From Bacteroidaceae bacterium (GTDB lineage Bacteria; Bacteroidota; Bacteroidia; Bacteroidales; Bacteroidaceae), in the NCBI GenBank assembly GCA_017619335.1, contig JAFZSP010000033.1:1-64000 (forward strand): a DNA stretch of 64,000 nucleotides, read 5' to 3'. Positions 1-9,100 of the stretch are shown in pieces. How positions within the stretch are numbered: position 1 is the first letter of the stretch; the number at the start of each line of letters is the position of its first letter. The position numbers were made by a program, and so were the translations under genes. The notes beneath the pieces were generated by a model that saw only the letters and a program-made list of their open reading frames with translations, had not been told where the DNA came from and searched no databases.

Positions 1-894
1 GAGCAGGACGGGCCCGTCAGGAAGAACCTCCTGAAGAACGGCGACTTCGAGGGAGAGTACAACTTCTCCGAGGCCCAGAACATCACCAAGTTCATCGAGG
101 GATGGGACGTCTATCCCTACGACCAGTACAACTCCTACCAGGATATCGAGCGGGAGGAGCGCTCGAATGAGGTTGACCAGAACAACCACGTACTCTCCAT
201 CCACCGATACATGTGGAACGACGGATGGGCGGATGCGGAAATCTCACAGATCGTGGATGTGGCCTCGGACGATATCTATACCTTCTCGGCTTTGGCAAAA
301 GGCGGTCAATACAACGGTTCGGCACTCGGCAGCATCCGCATCCAAGACCTCCAGAACGACAACAACAGTGCACGCCTCAACGTCACCAGCGACAGCTATG
401 AGAAGTACAGCGTTGATTTTGAGACAAAGGCGAACACCAAACAGATTCGCATCACTTTCCAGTTGGCCCGTGCCAAGTGGGGTGCCAGCACCAGTGCATT
501 CAAGATTGACAACGCCCGTCTCGTGGGCACCAGCCGCATCCCCACTGCACAGGTGGGCTTTGAGAACTTGGGTGCAGACATCGATTATTTCGCCATCGAT
601 CCTTCCGGTGCATACGCTCCCGTCTTGCCTGGCCTCACTGTCAAAGACATCAACGATGCCATTCAGACAGCCCGTTCCACCGACGGTCAACTTCACGGAC
701 GCATCGTCGGGCGTCAACTTGAACTCCTTGGCGTTGAGGACCATTCGCGTGTAGTCGTCTATGAAGCAGACGGCAAACAAGTGGCCGCCTTCAACGATTA
801 CTCAGGCCAAGGCAACATCGCTCTGCCTCGCCGCGGCCTCTACATTGTGGCGGTGTTCAAGGACGGCAAGAAGAAGGTGATAAAGGTGATGTAA
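1..894 (+). CDS. C-terminal part of a secreted/surface protein with carbohydrate-binding-like fold and sorting tail (5' partial)
   Basis: The reading frame is open from the first base of the window to the TAA at 892-894, so the gene begins upstream and only 297 codons are visible. The visible part contains a segment typical of galactose-binding-like or CBM4/9-like beta-sandwich modules (LLKNGDFEG, a GWDVYP stretch, then KIDNARLVG near residue 175). It ends with a probable type A sorting domain: residues such as VVVYEADGKQVAAF followed by RRGLYIVAVFKDGKKK and a basic end. This suggests export to the cell surface by type IX secretion. A catalytic domain may lie upstream but cannot be seen. The next gene starts 29 bases on, in the same direction, so the two are probably co-transcribed. 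Confidence 0.75.
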   Translation, partial: EQDGPVRKNLLKNGDFEGEYNFSEAQNITKFIEGWDVYPYDQYNSYQDIEREERSNEVDQNNHVLSIHRYMWNDGWADAEISQIVDVASDDIYTFSALAKGGQYNGSALGSIRIQDLQNDNNSARLNVTSDSYEKYSVDFETKANTKQIRITFQLARAKWGASTSAFKIDNARLVGTSRIPTAQVGFENLGADIDYFAIDPSGAYAPVLPGLTVKDINDAIQTARSTDGQLHGRIVGRQLELLGVEDHSRVVVYEADGKQVAAFNDYSGQGNIALPRRGLYIVAVFKDGKKKVIKVM

Positions 895-923
895 GACCCA
901 CCGTCTTCTAACGGAACAATCTT

Positions 924-2594
924 ATGAGAACAAGATATATACGGATATTTATCATGGCCATAGCCCTTCTCCCCTTCCTTCACGGGAGGGGACAAGGTGT
1001 CATCAAACCCGGCGAGACTTGGAACGATGTGAATGGTTCTGCCATCAATGCCCACGGCGGCTGTGTGGTCTTTCACGACGGCTTCTACTATTGGTTTGGT
1101 GAGCAGCGCAACGGCAACAAGAGTGACGGCATCAGTTGTTACCGCAGCAAAGACCTCTATACCTGGACAAAGCTCAGCCGTGCCGTAACTCCCACCGGCA
1201 CCAAGACCGACGAGAACCGTGACATCGCCAGTGGTCGCACCCTCGAACGCCCGAAAGTAATCTTCAATGAGCAGACGGGCAAGTGGGTGATGTGGATTCA
1301 TTGGGAGAACGGTAACGACTACGGACAGGCCAAATGCGCCGTCTGCACCGCCGACAAGGTCGAAGGCCCCTACACCCTCGTGGATGTCTTCCGACCCAAT
1401 GGCTGCGACTCCCGTGACCAGACAGTCTTCGTGGACACCGACGGCACCGCTTACCATGTCTATTCCACCAATATGAACAGCAACACCAATTGCGAACGCC
1501 TTTCCGAGGATTATCTGACTCCAGAAGCAGACTTCGCCGTGCAGTTGAAAGGCCGCCGTTTCGAGGCTGCTGCGCTGTTCAAGGTGGGTGACATCTACTA
1601 CGGTCTCTTCTCCGGCTGCACTGGTTGGGATCCTAACCCCGGACGCTATATGTGGACCTACAACCTCATGCAGGAAACCTGGCACGCCCCCGCCGACTTC
1701 AAGGCCAGCGACGGCAGCACCGGCATCAATTTCTGCATCGACAACGGTAAAAACAACTCCTATCAGAGTCAGAGTAACTTCGTCTTCCCAGTACCTGGCA
1801 AGGACAAGTGCTTCATCTACATGGGGGACCGCTGGAACAGCTCCAACGTGCAGTCCAGCAAGCACGTATGGCTTCCACTGAGTGTCCGTTCCGGCTACCC
1901 AACCGTGCGCTGGTACGACTCTTGGACGCTCTCTGTCTTCGATGAGATGTACCGCATGAAACGCATGAAAGCCATTGAGGACGGCACCGAAGGCTACCTT
2001 CTGGAGAAATACAGCAACCGCATCATCTCCCGTCCAAAGAGTTCGCTGACCATCGAGAACGACGGAGCCTCCAACCTTACCCTCGTCTTCCATAAGACCA
2101 GCAAGCCCTACACTTTTAAGATAGAGGACAAGGCCACCGGCAAGTTCCTTGAAAGCGTCTTCGGCACCACCCGTTGGCAAGCCGCCGCCGACACCACCAC
2201 ACAAGAGTGGGTCTTTTGGCTCGAAGAGGACGGGTATTTCCGCATCGAGAATGCCGACGACGGTGTATGCCTCTCCGTTTCCGGCAACACTACCGAAGCG
2301 GGCACCACTATCTATCTGGCCACGGCCTCCAAGAACGTCCACCAGAGCTTCGCCCCCTACTTCGATTCCGTGACCCATCCCGAATATGAGGAAGCGAAAA
2401 TGTGGAGCCGCGCTTATCTCGAAGCCAATCGAGAGGAAATGAAGCGACAGCAAGAGACGGTAGGAGTTAAGAGCCTATTCGACGAACACATCGAACACCC
2501 GACCCTACGTTATGATCTCAGTGGACGACAGATTCAGGGAAACCTTACTCGCGGCCTCTTCATCATCAACGGGAAGAAAAACGTCATTAAATGA
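924..2594 (+). CDS. GH43 exo-beta-1,3-galactanase-like enzyme with ricin-type lectin domain
   Basis: 556 residues with signal peptide. Residues about 25-330 match the GH43 branch of exo-beta-1,3-galactanases (subfamily 24 and relatives such as 34): the INAHGG motif, YYWFGE, LERPKVIFN, a DSRDQ segment, WDPNPGRYMW and YMGDRW. As in characterised members of that branch, the usual N-terminal aspartate base is replaced by the NAHGG sequence. Candidate catalytic residues are Glu214 in FEAAALF and Gln283 in YQSQSNF. Residues about 365-475 look like a ricin-B beta-trefoil (repeated W, F and IEN-type strands). The tail DLSGRQ...GLFIINGKK is a sorting-type C-terminus. The probable substrate is beta-1,3-galactan of arabinogalactan side chains, but related subfamilies act on arabinofuranosides or galactofuranosides, so the exact linkage is uncertain. 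Confidence 0.82.
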   Translation: MRTRYIRIFIMAIALLPFLHGRGQGVIKPGETWNDVNGSAINAHGGCVVFHDGFYYWFGEQRNGNKSDGISCYRSKDLYTWTKLSRAVTPTGTKTDENRDIASGRTLERPKVIFNEQTGKWVMWIHWENGNDYGQAKCAVCTADKVEGPYTLVDVFRPNGCDSRDQTVFVDTDGTAYHVYSTNMNSNTNCERLSEDYLTPEADFAVQLKGRRFEAAALFKVGDIYYGLFSGCTGWDPNPGRYMWTYNLMQETWHAPADFKASDGSTGINFCIDNGKNNSYQSQSNFVFPVPGKDKCFIYMGDRWNSSNVQSSKHVWLPLSVRSGYPTVRWYDSWTLSVFDEMYRMKRMKAIEDGTEGYLLEKYSNRIISRPKSSLTIENDGASNLTLVFHKTSKPYTFKIEDKATGKFLESVFGTTRWQAAADTTTQEWVFWLEEDGYFRIENADDGVCLSVSGNTTEAGTTIYLATASKNVHQSFAPYFDSVTHPEYEEAKMWSRAYLEANREEMKRQQETVGVKSLFDEHIEHPTLRYDLSGRQIQGNLTRGLFIINGKKNVIK

Positions 2595-2639
2595 TGATGA
2601 ATGTAAAATGTAGAATGTATAATAGACAATCATTGCAAA

Positions 2640-4412
2640 GTGTCCAATAGTAAAGCATACCTCACCCTCGTCTTCGCGGCCTTCACGCTGTTCCTGCTGC
2701 TTGGCCCGTTGCAACCGTTCCTCCGGGAGACGGCAGCACTAACGCCATTTTATGCTACAGGCGTCTCTTTGGGCAAGCTTATGGGTCGTCCCTGCGGGCT
2801 GCTTCTTTATGTTGCCTCGGGTTTGCAGAGCTGCTTCGCCATCCCTTGGTTGGGTGCAGGCCTCTTCACGATCCTCCTTGTAGCAGTGGCTTTTGCTTTG
2901 AAGTGGGCTTTCCGCGTGAGCGATGCGTGGTTTGGACTTTGTTGGGTTCCCTCCTTTGCTTTGTTGGTCAACTTCACACAGTTAGGCTATCTCATCTACA
3001 CCCTGAAGCACCCAGCTGTGGCCTTTGCCGATCCTTTGGGATTCCTTACAGCCTTCTGCCTGATGGGCCTCTGGTATCGTCTGAAGGACTGGCAATGGAA
3101 GTTGGTTTTCCTATTGTTGGTTCCCACGGTTGGCTACTGGCTATTGGGGTTCTTTGGTGCATTGGTGGCACCATTCTTGGGCTTCTGTGAACTTGCTATT
3201 GCCCGTTTTAGTTTGTTCGACCACCCTTCCGAGAAACGAGGAGGTACTCACTGGGTGTGGGGCGTGCTGCTCTTCTTTGTCGGTTGCCTCCTGACCGCCT
3301 TCACGCGTGCCATCATCTTCCCATCATTTTCTTATGAGGTAGGTCATCTTGCTTTCACCAACGCCCAGCGCGACTTCCGCATCCCGGGAATCATCGCGTT
3401 GGTCTATCCCTCGCTGTTCGCCTGTTTCCGTTTCAGGGGGAAGAAGCCATGGATGACAACGGTGGCAGCCGTCGTATTCGCTGTGGCGGGATTGGCCACA
3501 TTCTATTATTCTTTCCGTGACCCCAATTTCCTCAACATCTTGCGAATGAAGCACGCGGCCGAAGCAGGACAATGGGAGCAGGTCTTGAAAATCGCCAAGA
3601 CAGGGAAAGAGGAACCCACGCGGGCGCAGGTCTGCCTCACCCGCCTCGCTCTCTTCAAGACGGGACGCATGGGTGACGAACTCTTCACCTTCCCCGAAGG
3701 CTCTGCTGCCTACAACGCCCCGCAGAACCAGTGGCTGCGCCTGATGATTGGCCCGCTGCTGTATTACCATTACGGCAAACTCGGCTTTGCCTACCGCTGG
3801 GCCATGGAAGATTTGGTGGAGTACGGTGAACGGCCGGCCTACCTCCGTTACCTGCACCGCGTTGCACAGCTCAACGGCGAGGAAGCCCTTGCCCGCCGTT
3901 ATGAGCGCACCCTCGCGCGTACATTATTATATAGGTTGAGTGTCGCGCATACCTGCGCGAACCAAGACGCCGACTCATCCTCCATCCGCCCCCTGCTGAA
4001 CTACACCGACCAACTGGACGGTGACAACGGCCTCGTGGAATTTTACCTTCTCAACAGCTTTGCCCTCAGCGAAGGAGGTTCGCGCGAGATGGTGGAACTC
4101 TCTCTGATGGACGGCCTCATCACCAAGAACCTCACGGGTTTTTGGTCCCGTTTTCTGGCCTTGCTTCCCACGTGGGAAGACCACATCCCCACTCATTATC
4201 AGGAGGCAGCCCTCATGGTGGCACAGTTGCAAGGCGGTGCTCCCGTTTCCAATCTCCCCATAGACCCCGTTATTCAACAGCGTTTCCAGCGGTTAGTAGA
4301 GGCCTCGGCCCGTAATGGCGACAATGCCGCCAACGCCTTCGCTCTCCGACCCGAGTTCGGAGACACATACTGGTACTATTACTTCTTTGTGGAAGGATTA
4401 AAAACAAACTGA
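2640..4412 (+). CDS. Polytopic membrane protein with C-terminal helical repeat region (resembles DUF6057)
   Basis: 590 residues. The N-terminal half (residues about 8-310) has roughly nine to ten hydrophobic segments. The C-terminal half (about 320-590) is soluble and helical, with TPR-like spacing of Ala, Leu and Tyr. This is the layout of the DUF6057 family of Bacteroidales, whose function is unknown to me. The start is GTG at 2640: the frame has a stop (TAA 2604-2606) upstream and no ATG in between. The next gene begins 3 bases after the stop, so the two are probably translated together; the partner is a CxxCH beta-propeller lipoprotein. A joint role at the envelope is an inference. Confidence 0.7.
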   Translation: MSNSKAYLTLVFAAFTLFLLLGPLQPFLRETAALTPFYATGVSLGKLMGRPCGLLLYVASGLQSCFAIPWLGAGLFTILLVAVAFALKWAFRVSDAWFGLCWVPSFALLVNFTQLGYLIYTLKHPAVAFADPLGFLTAFCLMGLWYRLKDWQWKLVFLLLVPTVGYWLLGFFGALVAPFLGFCELAIARFSLFDHPSEKRGGTHWVWGVLLFFVGCLLTAFTRAIIFPSFSYEVGHLAFTNAQRDFRIPGIIALVYPSLFACFRFRGKKPWMTTVAAVVFAVAGLATFYYSFRDPNFLNILRMKHAAEAGQWEQVLKIAKTGKEEPTRAQVCLTRLALFKTGRMGDELFTFPEGSAAYNAPQNQWLRLMIGPLLYYHYGKLGFAYRWAMEDLVEYGERPAYLRYLHRVAQLNGEEALARRYERTLARTLLYRLSVAHTCANQDADSSSIRPLLNYTDQLDGDNGLVEFYLLNSFALSEGGSREMVELSLMDGLITKNLTGFWSRFLALLPTWEDHIPTHYQEAALMVAQLQGGAPVSNLPIDPVIQQRFQRLVEASARNGDNAANAFALRPEFGDTYWYYYFFVEGLKTN

Positions 4413-4415
4413 TCA

Positions 4416-6155
4416 TTGAAAGTTAAGGTCTCCATATACTGTATTGTAGCAACCGTTTCAACCATGGTTATGCTGTTGTGCGGCTGCTCGCCTTCCCTAC
4501 CCGACCAGTATGAGGAAGCCACCTGGCAGCTGCCTCCCGATTATTTCTCACCCAACAACTTCGGCGCCACACTGCCGCCGAACGTCGCGCCCCTGAACTT
4601 CCGCATCATGCAGGGGGATGCAAGCAAGGCTGTGTCGCGCATCCATTCCGCGAAAGGCGGTGAAATCATTGTCGGCGGATGGGACGTCAACATTGACGAA
4701 GAAGACTGGCACCATCTCCTTGACAAGACACGCGGCGACACCCTCTTCTGCGACATCTATCTGAAAGCATACGGTAAGTGGGAACATCTGCCCACGCAGC
4801 ATTTCCTCATTGCCGAGGAACCCATTGACCCCTACATCACCTACCGCCTCATCCGCCCCTCCTACGTCACCTACGAGGAGCTGACCATCAACGAGCGCTG
4901 CCTGGAAAACTTCGATGAGCGCGTTGTTTATGAAAACATGCGCTTCGAGGACAGCGACCAAGGGCAGTGCATCAACTGCCATCTGCCACGCGACTGGAAC
5001 CGTCAGAAGGAGAGCCAGTTCCATGTGCGTCAGGCCCTCGGAGGCACCGTCTTCATTCACGGCGACCAAGTCACCAAGGTCAACCTTAAGACCGACTCCA
5101 CACTCTCCGCCGGCGTCTATCCAGCCTGGCACCCCACGCTAAACCTTATTGCCTATTCCGTCAACGAGACGGGACAGGTCTTCCACACCCTCGACCCGCA
5201 GAAGGTGGAAGTCATCGACTATGCCAGCGACCTCATTCTCTACGATCTTGATTCCAACACCGTCCAACACATAGACCACACGGCCTCGGAGTTCGAGTCG
5301 TTTCCCACCTGGAGCCCCGACGGCCGCACACTCTACTACATCTCTGCCCACTACACCCCTCGGGCTGAGAACATTGATGCCGACTTGGATGCCAACTATG
5401 ACCAGCTGCATTACAACCTCTTTGCCCGTGACTTCGATCTCCAGAGCCACCGCTTCGGCCCTCGCCGTCTCGTCTTCGATGCCGAAGCCATCGACAAGAG
5501 TGCCAGCCAGCCCCGCGTCTCGCCCGATGGCCAATACTTGCTCTTCACCCTTGCCGACTACGGGCAGTTCCACATTTGGCACAAAAGTGCAGAGTTATGG
5601 CTATTAAGACTCAACAGCCTCACCCCAGACCTCTCCAGCCTCACCCCCGACCCCTCTCCGAATGGAGAGGGGAGTAGTTACTTTTTCAGCTGCATTCTCG
5701 CCCCTCAGGTAATCACTCCCCTCTCCATTCGGAGAGGGGTTGGGGGTGAGGCTGCTCCTCTGGAGACAGGGGTCGGGGGTGAGGCTGGGGCAGACAGCTA
5801 CCACTCCTGGTCCTCCAACGGCCGGTGGATTCTCTTCTCCTCCCGCCGAGACGACGGCAACTATACCCGTCTGTACATCAGTTACTTCGACAAAGATGGC
5901 CAAGTCCACAAGCCTTTCCGTCTGCCACAACGTTCCCCTGATAACGACGACCTGCTGCTCCGCAGCTACAACGTCGCCGAGTTCCTCTTGCAACCCGTGC
6001 AGCCCACAGAGCGCCAACTCCGCCGAGCCATCAAGTCCGATGCACACCCCGCCACCTACACCGGCTCAGCTCTCCTTCACCCTGAGGCCGACAGCACCGC
6101 CGTCCTCCCTGCAAGACCCGCCGAAGAACGCCGCGGAGAATCCATCGCCTATTAA
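4416..6155 (+). CDS. Beta-propeller (PD40/TolB-like) lipoprotein with a CxxCH motif and an in-frame palindromic-repeat insertion
   Basis: 579 residues. The likely start is TTG at 4416, 3 bases after the upstream stop; it gives a lysine-containing lipoprotein signal ending in MLLCGC. An in-frame ATG at 4464 would leave no n-region. Repeated blades read PAWHPTLNLIAYS, FPTWSPDGRTLYY, QPRVSPDGQYLLF and YHSWSSNGRWILFSS, as in TolB/PD40 propellers. Cys185-Ile-Asn-Cys188-His189 is a canonical covalent haem-c binding motif placed before the propeller, so the protein may be a c-type cytochrome; no accessory genes are visible. Residues about 402-458 come from a repeat element (see 5620-5790) that splits one blade but keeps the frame. 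The coupled membrane protein upstream is the likely partner. Confidence 0.72.
   Translation: MKVKVSIYCIVATVSTMVMLLCGCSPSLPDQYEEATWQLPPDYFSPNNFGATLPPNVAPLNFRIMQGDASKAVSRIHSAKGGEIIVGGWDVNIDEEDWHHLLDKTRGDTLFCDIYLKAYGKWEHLPTQHFLIAEEPIDPYITYRLIRPSYVTYEELTINERCLENFDERVVYENMRFEDSDQGQCINCHLPRDWNRQKESQFHVRQALGGTVFIHGDQVTKVNLKTDSTLSAGVYPAWHPTLNLIAYSVNETGQVFHTLDPQKVEVIDYASDLILYDLDSNTVQHIDHTASEFESFPTWSPDGRTLYYISAHYTPRAENIDADLDANYDQLHYNLFARDFDLQSHRFGPRRLVFDAEAIDKSASQPRVSPDGQYLLFTLADYGQFHIWHKSAELWLLRLNSLTPDLSSLTPDPSPNGEGSSYFFSCILAPQVITPLSIRRGVGGEAAPLETGVGGEAGADSYHSWSSNGRWILFSSRRDDGNYTRLYISYFDKDGQVHKPFRLPQRSPDNDDLLLRSYNVAEFLLQPVQPTERQLRRAIKSDAHPATYTGSALLHPEADSTAVLPARPAEERRGESIAY
5620..5790. repeat. GC-rich nested palindromic element inserted in frame in the beta-propeller gene
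   Basis: Two 42-base arms, 5640-5681 and 5709-5750, are inverted copies with three mismatches. Each arm also folds on itself (CCCCTCTCC-GAAT-GGAGAGGGG and its mirror). Further out, CAGCCTCACCCC-type sequence on the left is mirrored by GGGGTCGGGGGTGAGGCTG on the right, so the element is nested. The encoded peptide has the signature LTPDPSPNGEGS ... PLSIRRGVGGEA, which I recognise as a recurrent insertion in Bacteroidetes proteins. Related short copies occur in the spacers at 18551-18617 and 19671-19738. Confidence 0.85.
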
Positions 6156-6188
6156 CCCTTAACCATTAATCATCAACCCCTCACCAAT

Positions 6189-9100
6189 ATGAAGCACTTC
6201 CTCCTTTCCCTGCTGGCTGCCTTGGCCACTATCCTGCCGCAACACACGACAGCCCAGAACGTTATGCCGCAAACGGGCGACAAGATCACCACTGCTGACG
6301 GCATCTACGTCGTCTCTGGACAGAACATCATCCAGAATCCCTCCTTCGACGATGGCTTCACGGGCTGGCTGGCCGCCGACGGCAATGAACCCACCACCGA
6401 CAACTTCGCTCTGGAATCCTCTGGCGGTGCCGACGGTGGCGCCTTCATCCGTGCCCTCGGCAGTGCAGGCAGCAGCTCCAGTAAATCCATTCTCACGGGT
6501 TGGCCCGTGACAGCCGGCAAGACCTACCTCTTCTCCGTGTGGGCCAACCGTCCCAGCACCGACGGCAACATGCAGTGGAGCCTCGTCTTCAATTCAGAGG
6601 CCCTGACAGGAAGAGACTTGCAGCTGGGTACTGTCAACTTCGAGGCCAACAAGTGGGTGCAGACTGAAATCGTATTCACCGCCGAGCACCCATTTCTCAT
6701 CGCCAACTTCGCATGGCTCAACCAGGCGAGCTTTGATGCCTTCTTCCTTGGTGAGCTGACCCTCACCGACGAGTTGGCCACCACCGCCTTGGAAGCCACC
6801 ATCGCCGACGGCAAATACCAGTTGGAGAACACCGAGGAAGGCGATGCCCGTGGGCAGTACAGCAGCGAGGTGCGCGCCACCCTGCAAGCCGCCATCACCG
6901 CAGCCGAGACCGTTCTGGCCACTGCCACCACCCAGGCCGAGATCAACGCCGCCACCGCCACGCTGAAGACCGCCATCAACACCTACGTCGCCAGCGCTAA
7001 CGCCCCCTTCAAGGTGGGTGTGAAATATAACATCGTCCACAGCTCTGGCTACCTGATGACCACCACGGGCGGCACCGTCAAGGTGGTCAGTGAGGACGTG
7101 GATGACGCGGGACAGGTCTTCACCTTCGTTCCCGTACCTGCCGACGCTGCCACCGCCGGTTTTAACCTGCAGGCCGACGACGGCACCTTCGTGCATCGCA
7201 GCGGTTCCTGGGACACCAAGGCCGACGCCAGCTACGACCTCACCCAGGCCAACGCCATCTTCCAGGTCGTGGATCAGGGCACCTACATCCAACTGAAAAA
7301 TATGGGTAGCGGCAGCGTCCTCGGAACAGACAACAACAACGACGGCAGCACCGTCTATAGCAACAAGAACGGCACCGACGGCAAATACCGTTGGACGCTC
7401 AAGGAGTTCATTCCCAAGGACCAACGAGACGATGAGTACAACTTCCGTGTACTCTTGGAGAAGGCCCAGCGCACCTTGGCAGACATTGAGCCGAGCACCA
7501 TCGGCACCGACATCTTCATGACTTCCCGCGAGGCCTACGACACCTTCGCAGCTGCCGTCGCTGCTGCCGAAGCCGTCACCGCCGACTACAAAGCTGCCAC
7601 CGAGACCCTGCAAGCAGCCCTCGATACCTTCACCGCCAACAAACAGGTGATGCCTGACCCCACCAAGAACTACATCATCACCCAGAACGCCGGCGGCAAC
7701 CGCATCGCTTACACCGAGGGCGAGAACCTCGCCACCGTTCGCACCCCCTCCACCGAAGCCACCCAGCAGTTCACCTTCGCACAGATCGCTGCCACGGGCA
7801 ACTTCGCCCTGAAGAACGTGGGTGCCGGCAAGTTCCTGGCCAAGAGTGCCAACAGCAACTGGAACACCTCCTGGGCCGAGGACGAGAGCGAGACACTGGC
7901 ACAGTGGCTCATCGCTCGCCGCAGCGACGGCACCTACACCCTGCAGAACGCTTCGGGCAAGGGTTATCTGGGCAGTGACGCCATCACAGACGGTGCCCTG
8001 CTCTACTGCGACAAGTCCAGCAGTGCCACCAACTCCCGCTGGATCATTGAGGAATACACCGCCACAGCGACCCTTGAGAAAGCCATTGTCCAAGCCAAGG
8101 AGCTGGCCGCCAGCACCCCTGTTGGCAGTGCCTACTATGAAGTGCCGCAGTCTGCCATGGATGCATTGAACGCAGCCATTGCCGCTGCCGAAGCCGCCCT
8201 CAACACCGTCACCACCTTTGAGCAGGGCGCTGCAGAGGCCGAGAAGCTCAACGCCGCCATCGCCACCTTCAATGCCAGCTTCAATCCCCTCCCGCCCTTC
8301 GATGAAGGCGTGACCTACACCATCGCCCACTATGGCGGTGCCCTGCTGACCGCCACCGAGAGCGGCAACGCCAGCATCACCACCCTGGCCGAGGAAGGAG
8401 CCACAGAGTCGCAACTGGTGATGTTTGAGCCTGTAGAAGGTGGGTATTACATCAAGTCTGTGGCCCTCGGCACCTACTTTGCCCGCACCGGCGATTACAA
8501 CACCTGCTGGCAAGCCGAGAAGGACGAGGCCGCACAGGTGGAAATCCTGTCCATCGACGGCAAGTGGTTGGGACTGCGCTTTGTGGCCACGGGGCGTTAC
8601 GCTGGAACCGATGGTGCCACCAACGGCATGCTCGTCTATAGCGACAAGAGCGGCACAGGAAACACCATGGCCTACTGGCTGATAGACACTTACGTCACTG
8701 TGGTGCTGGACCGCACCGCCTTCAATGCAGCAATGGAAGCTGCCAACGCCCTGCTGGCCGAGATGCAGCCCGGCTACCTCACGGGACAGTACTTCCCAGA
8801 GGACATTGCAGCCTTCCGCAACACCGTCAGTGCAGCCCGCTCTGCCGCTTCCAAAGCAAAGAATCAGGAAGAACTCGACGCCGTGACAGCACAACTCGTT
8901 GCCGACACCGAGGCAGCCCGCGCCAAGGTACATTCCGAAGACCTCATCAACCACAGCGAGCTGACCGCCGCCATCCAGACTGCCACCACTGCCACCGCCG
9001 CTGCTGTTGCAGGAGACTGCAACGGACAATATCCGGCCGAAGCCATTGAGGCCTACAAACAGGCGCTTTCCGTTGCCGAAGCCGTGAACAACAAGCCTGA

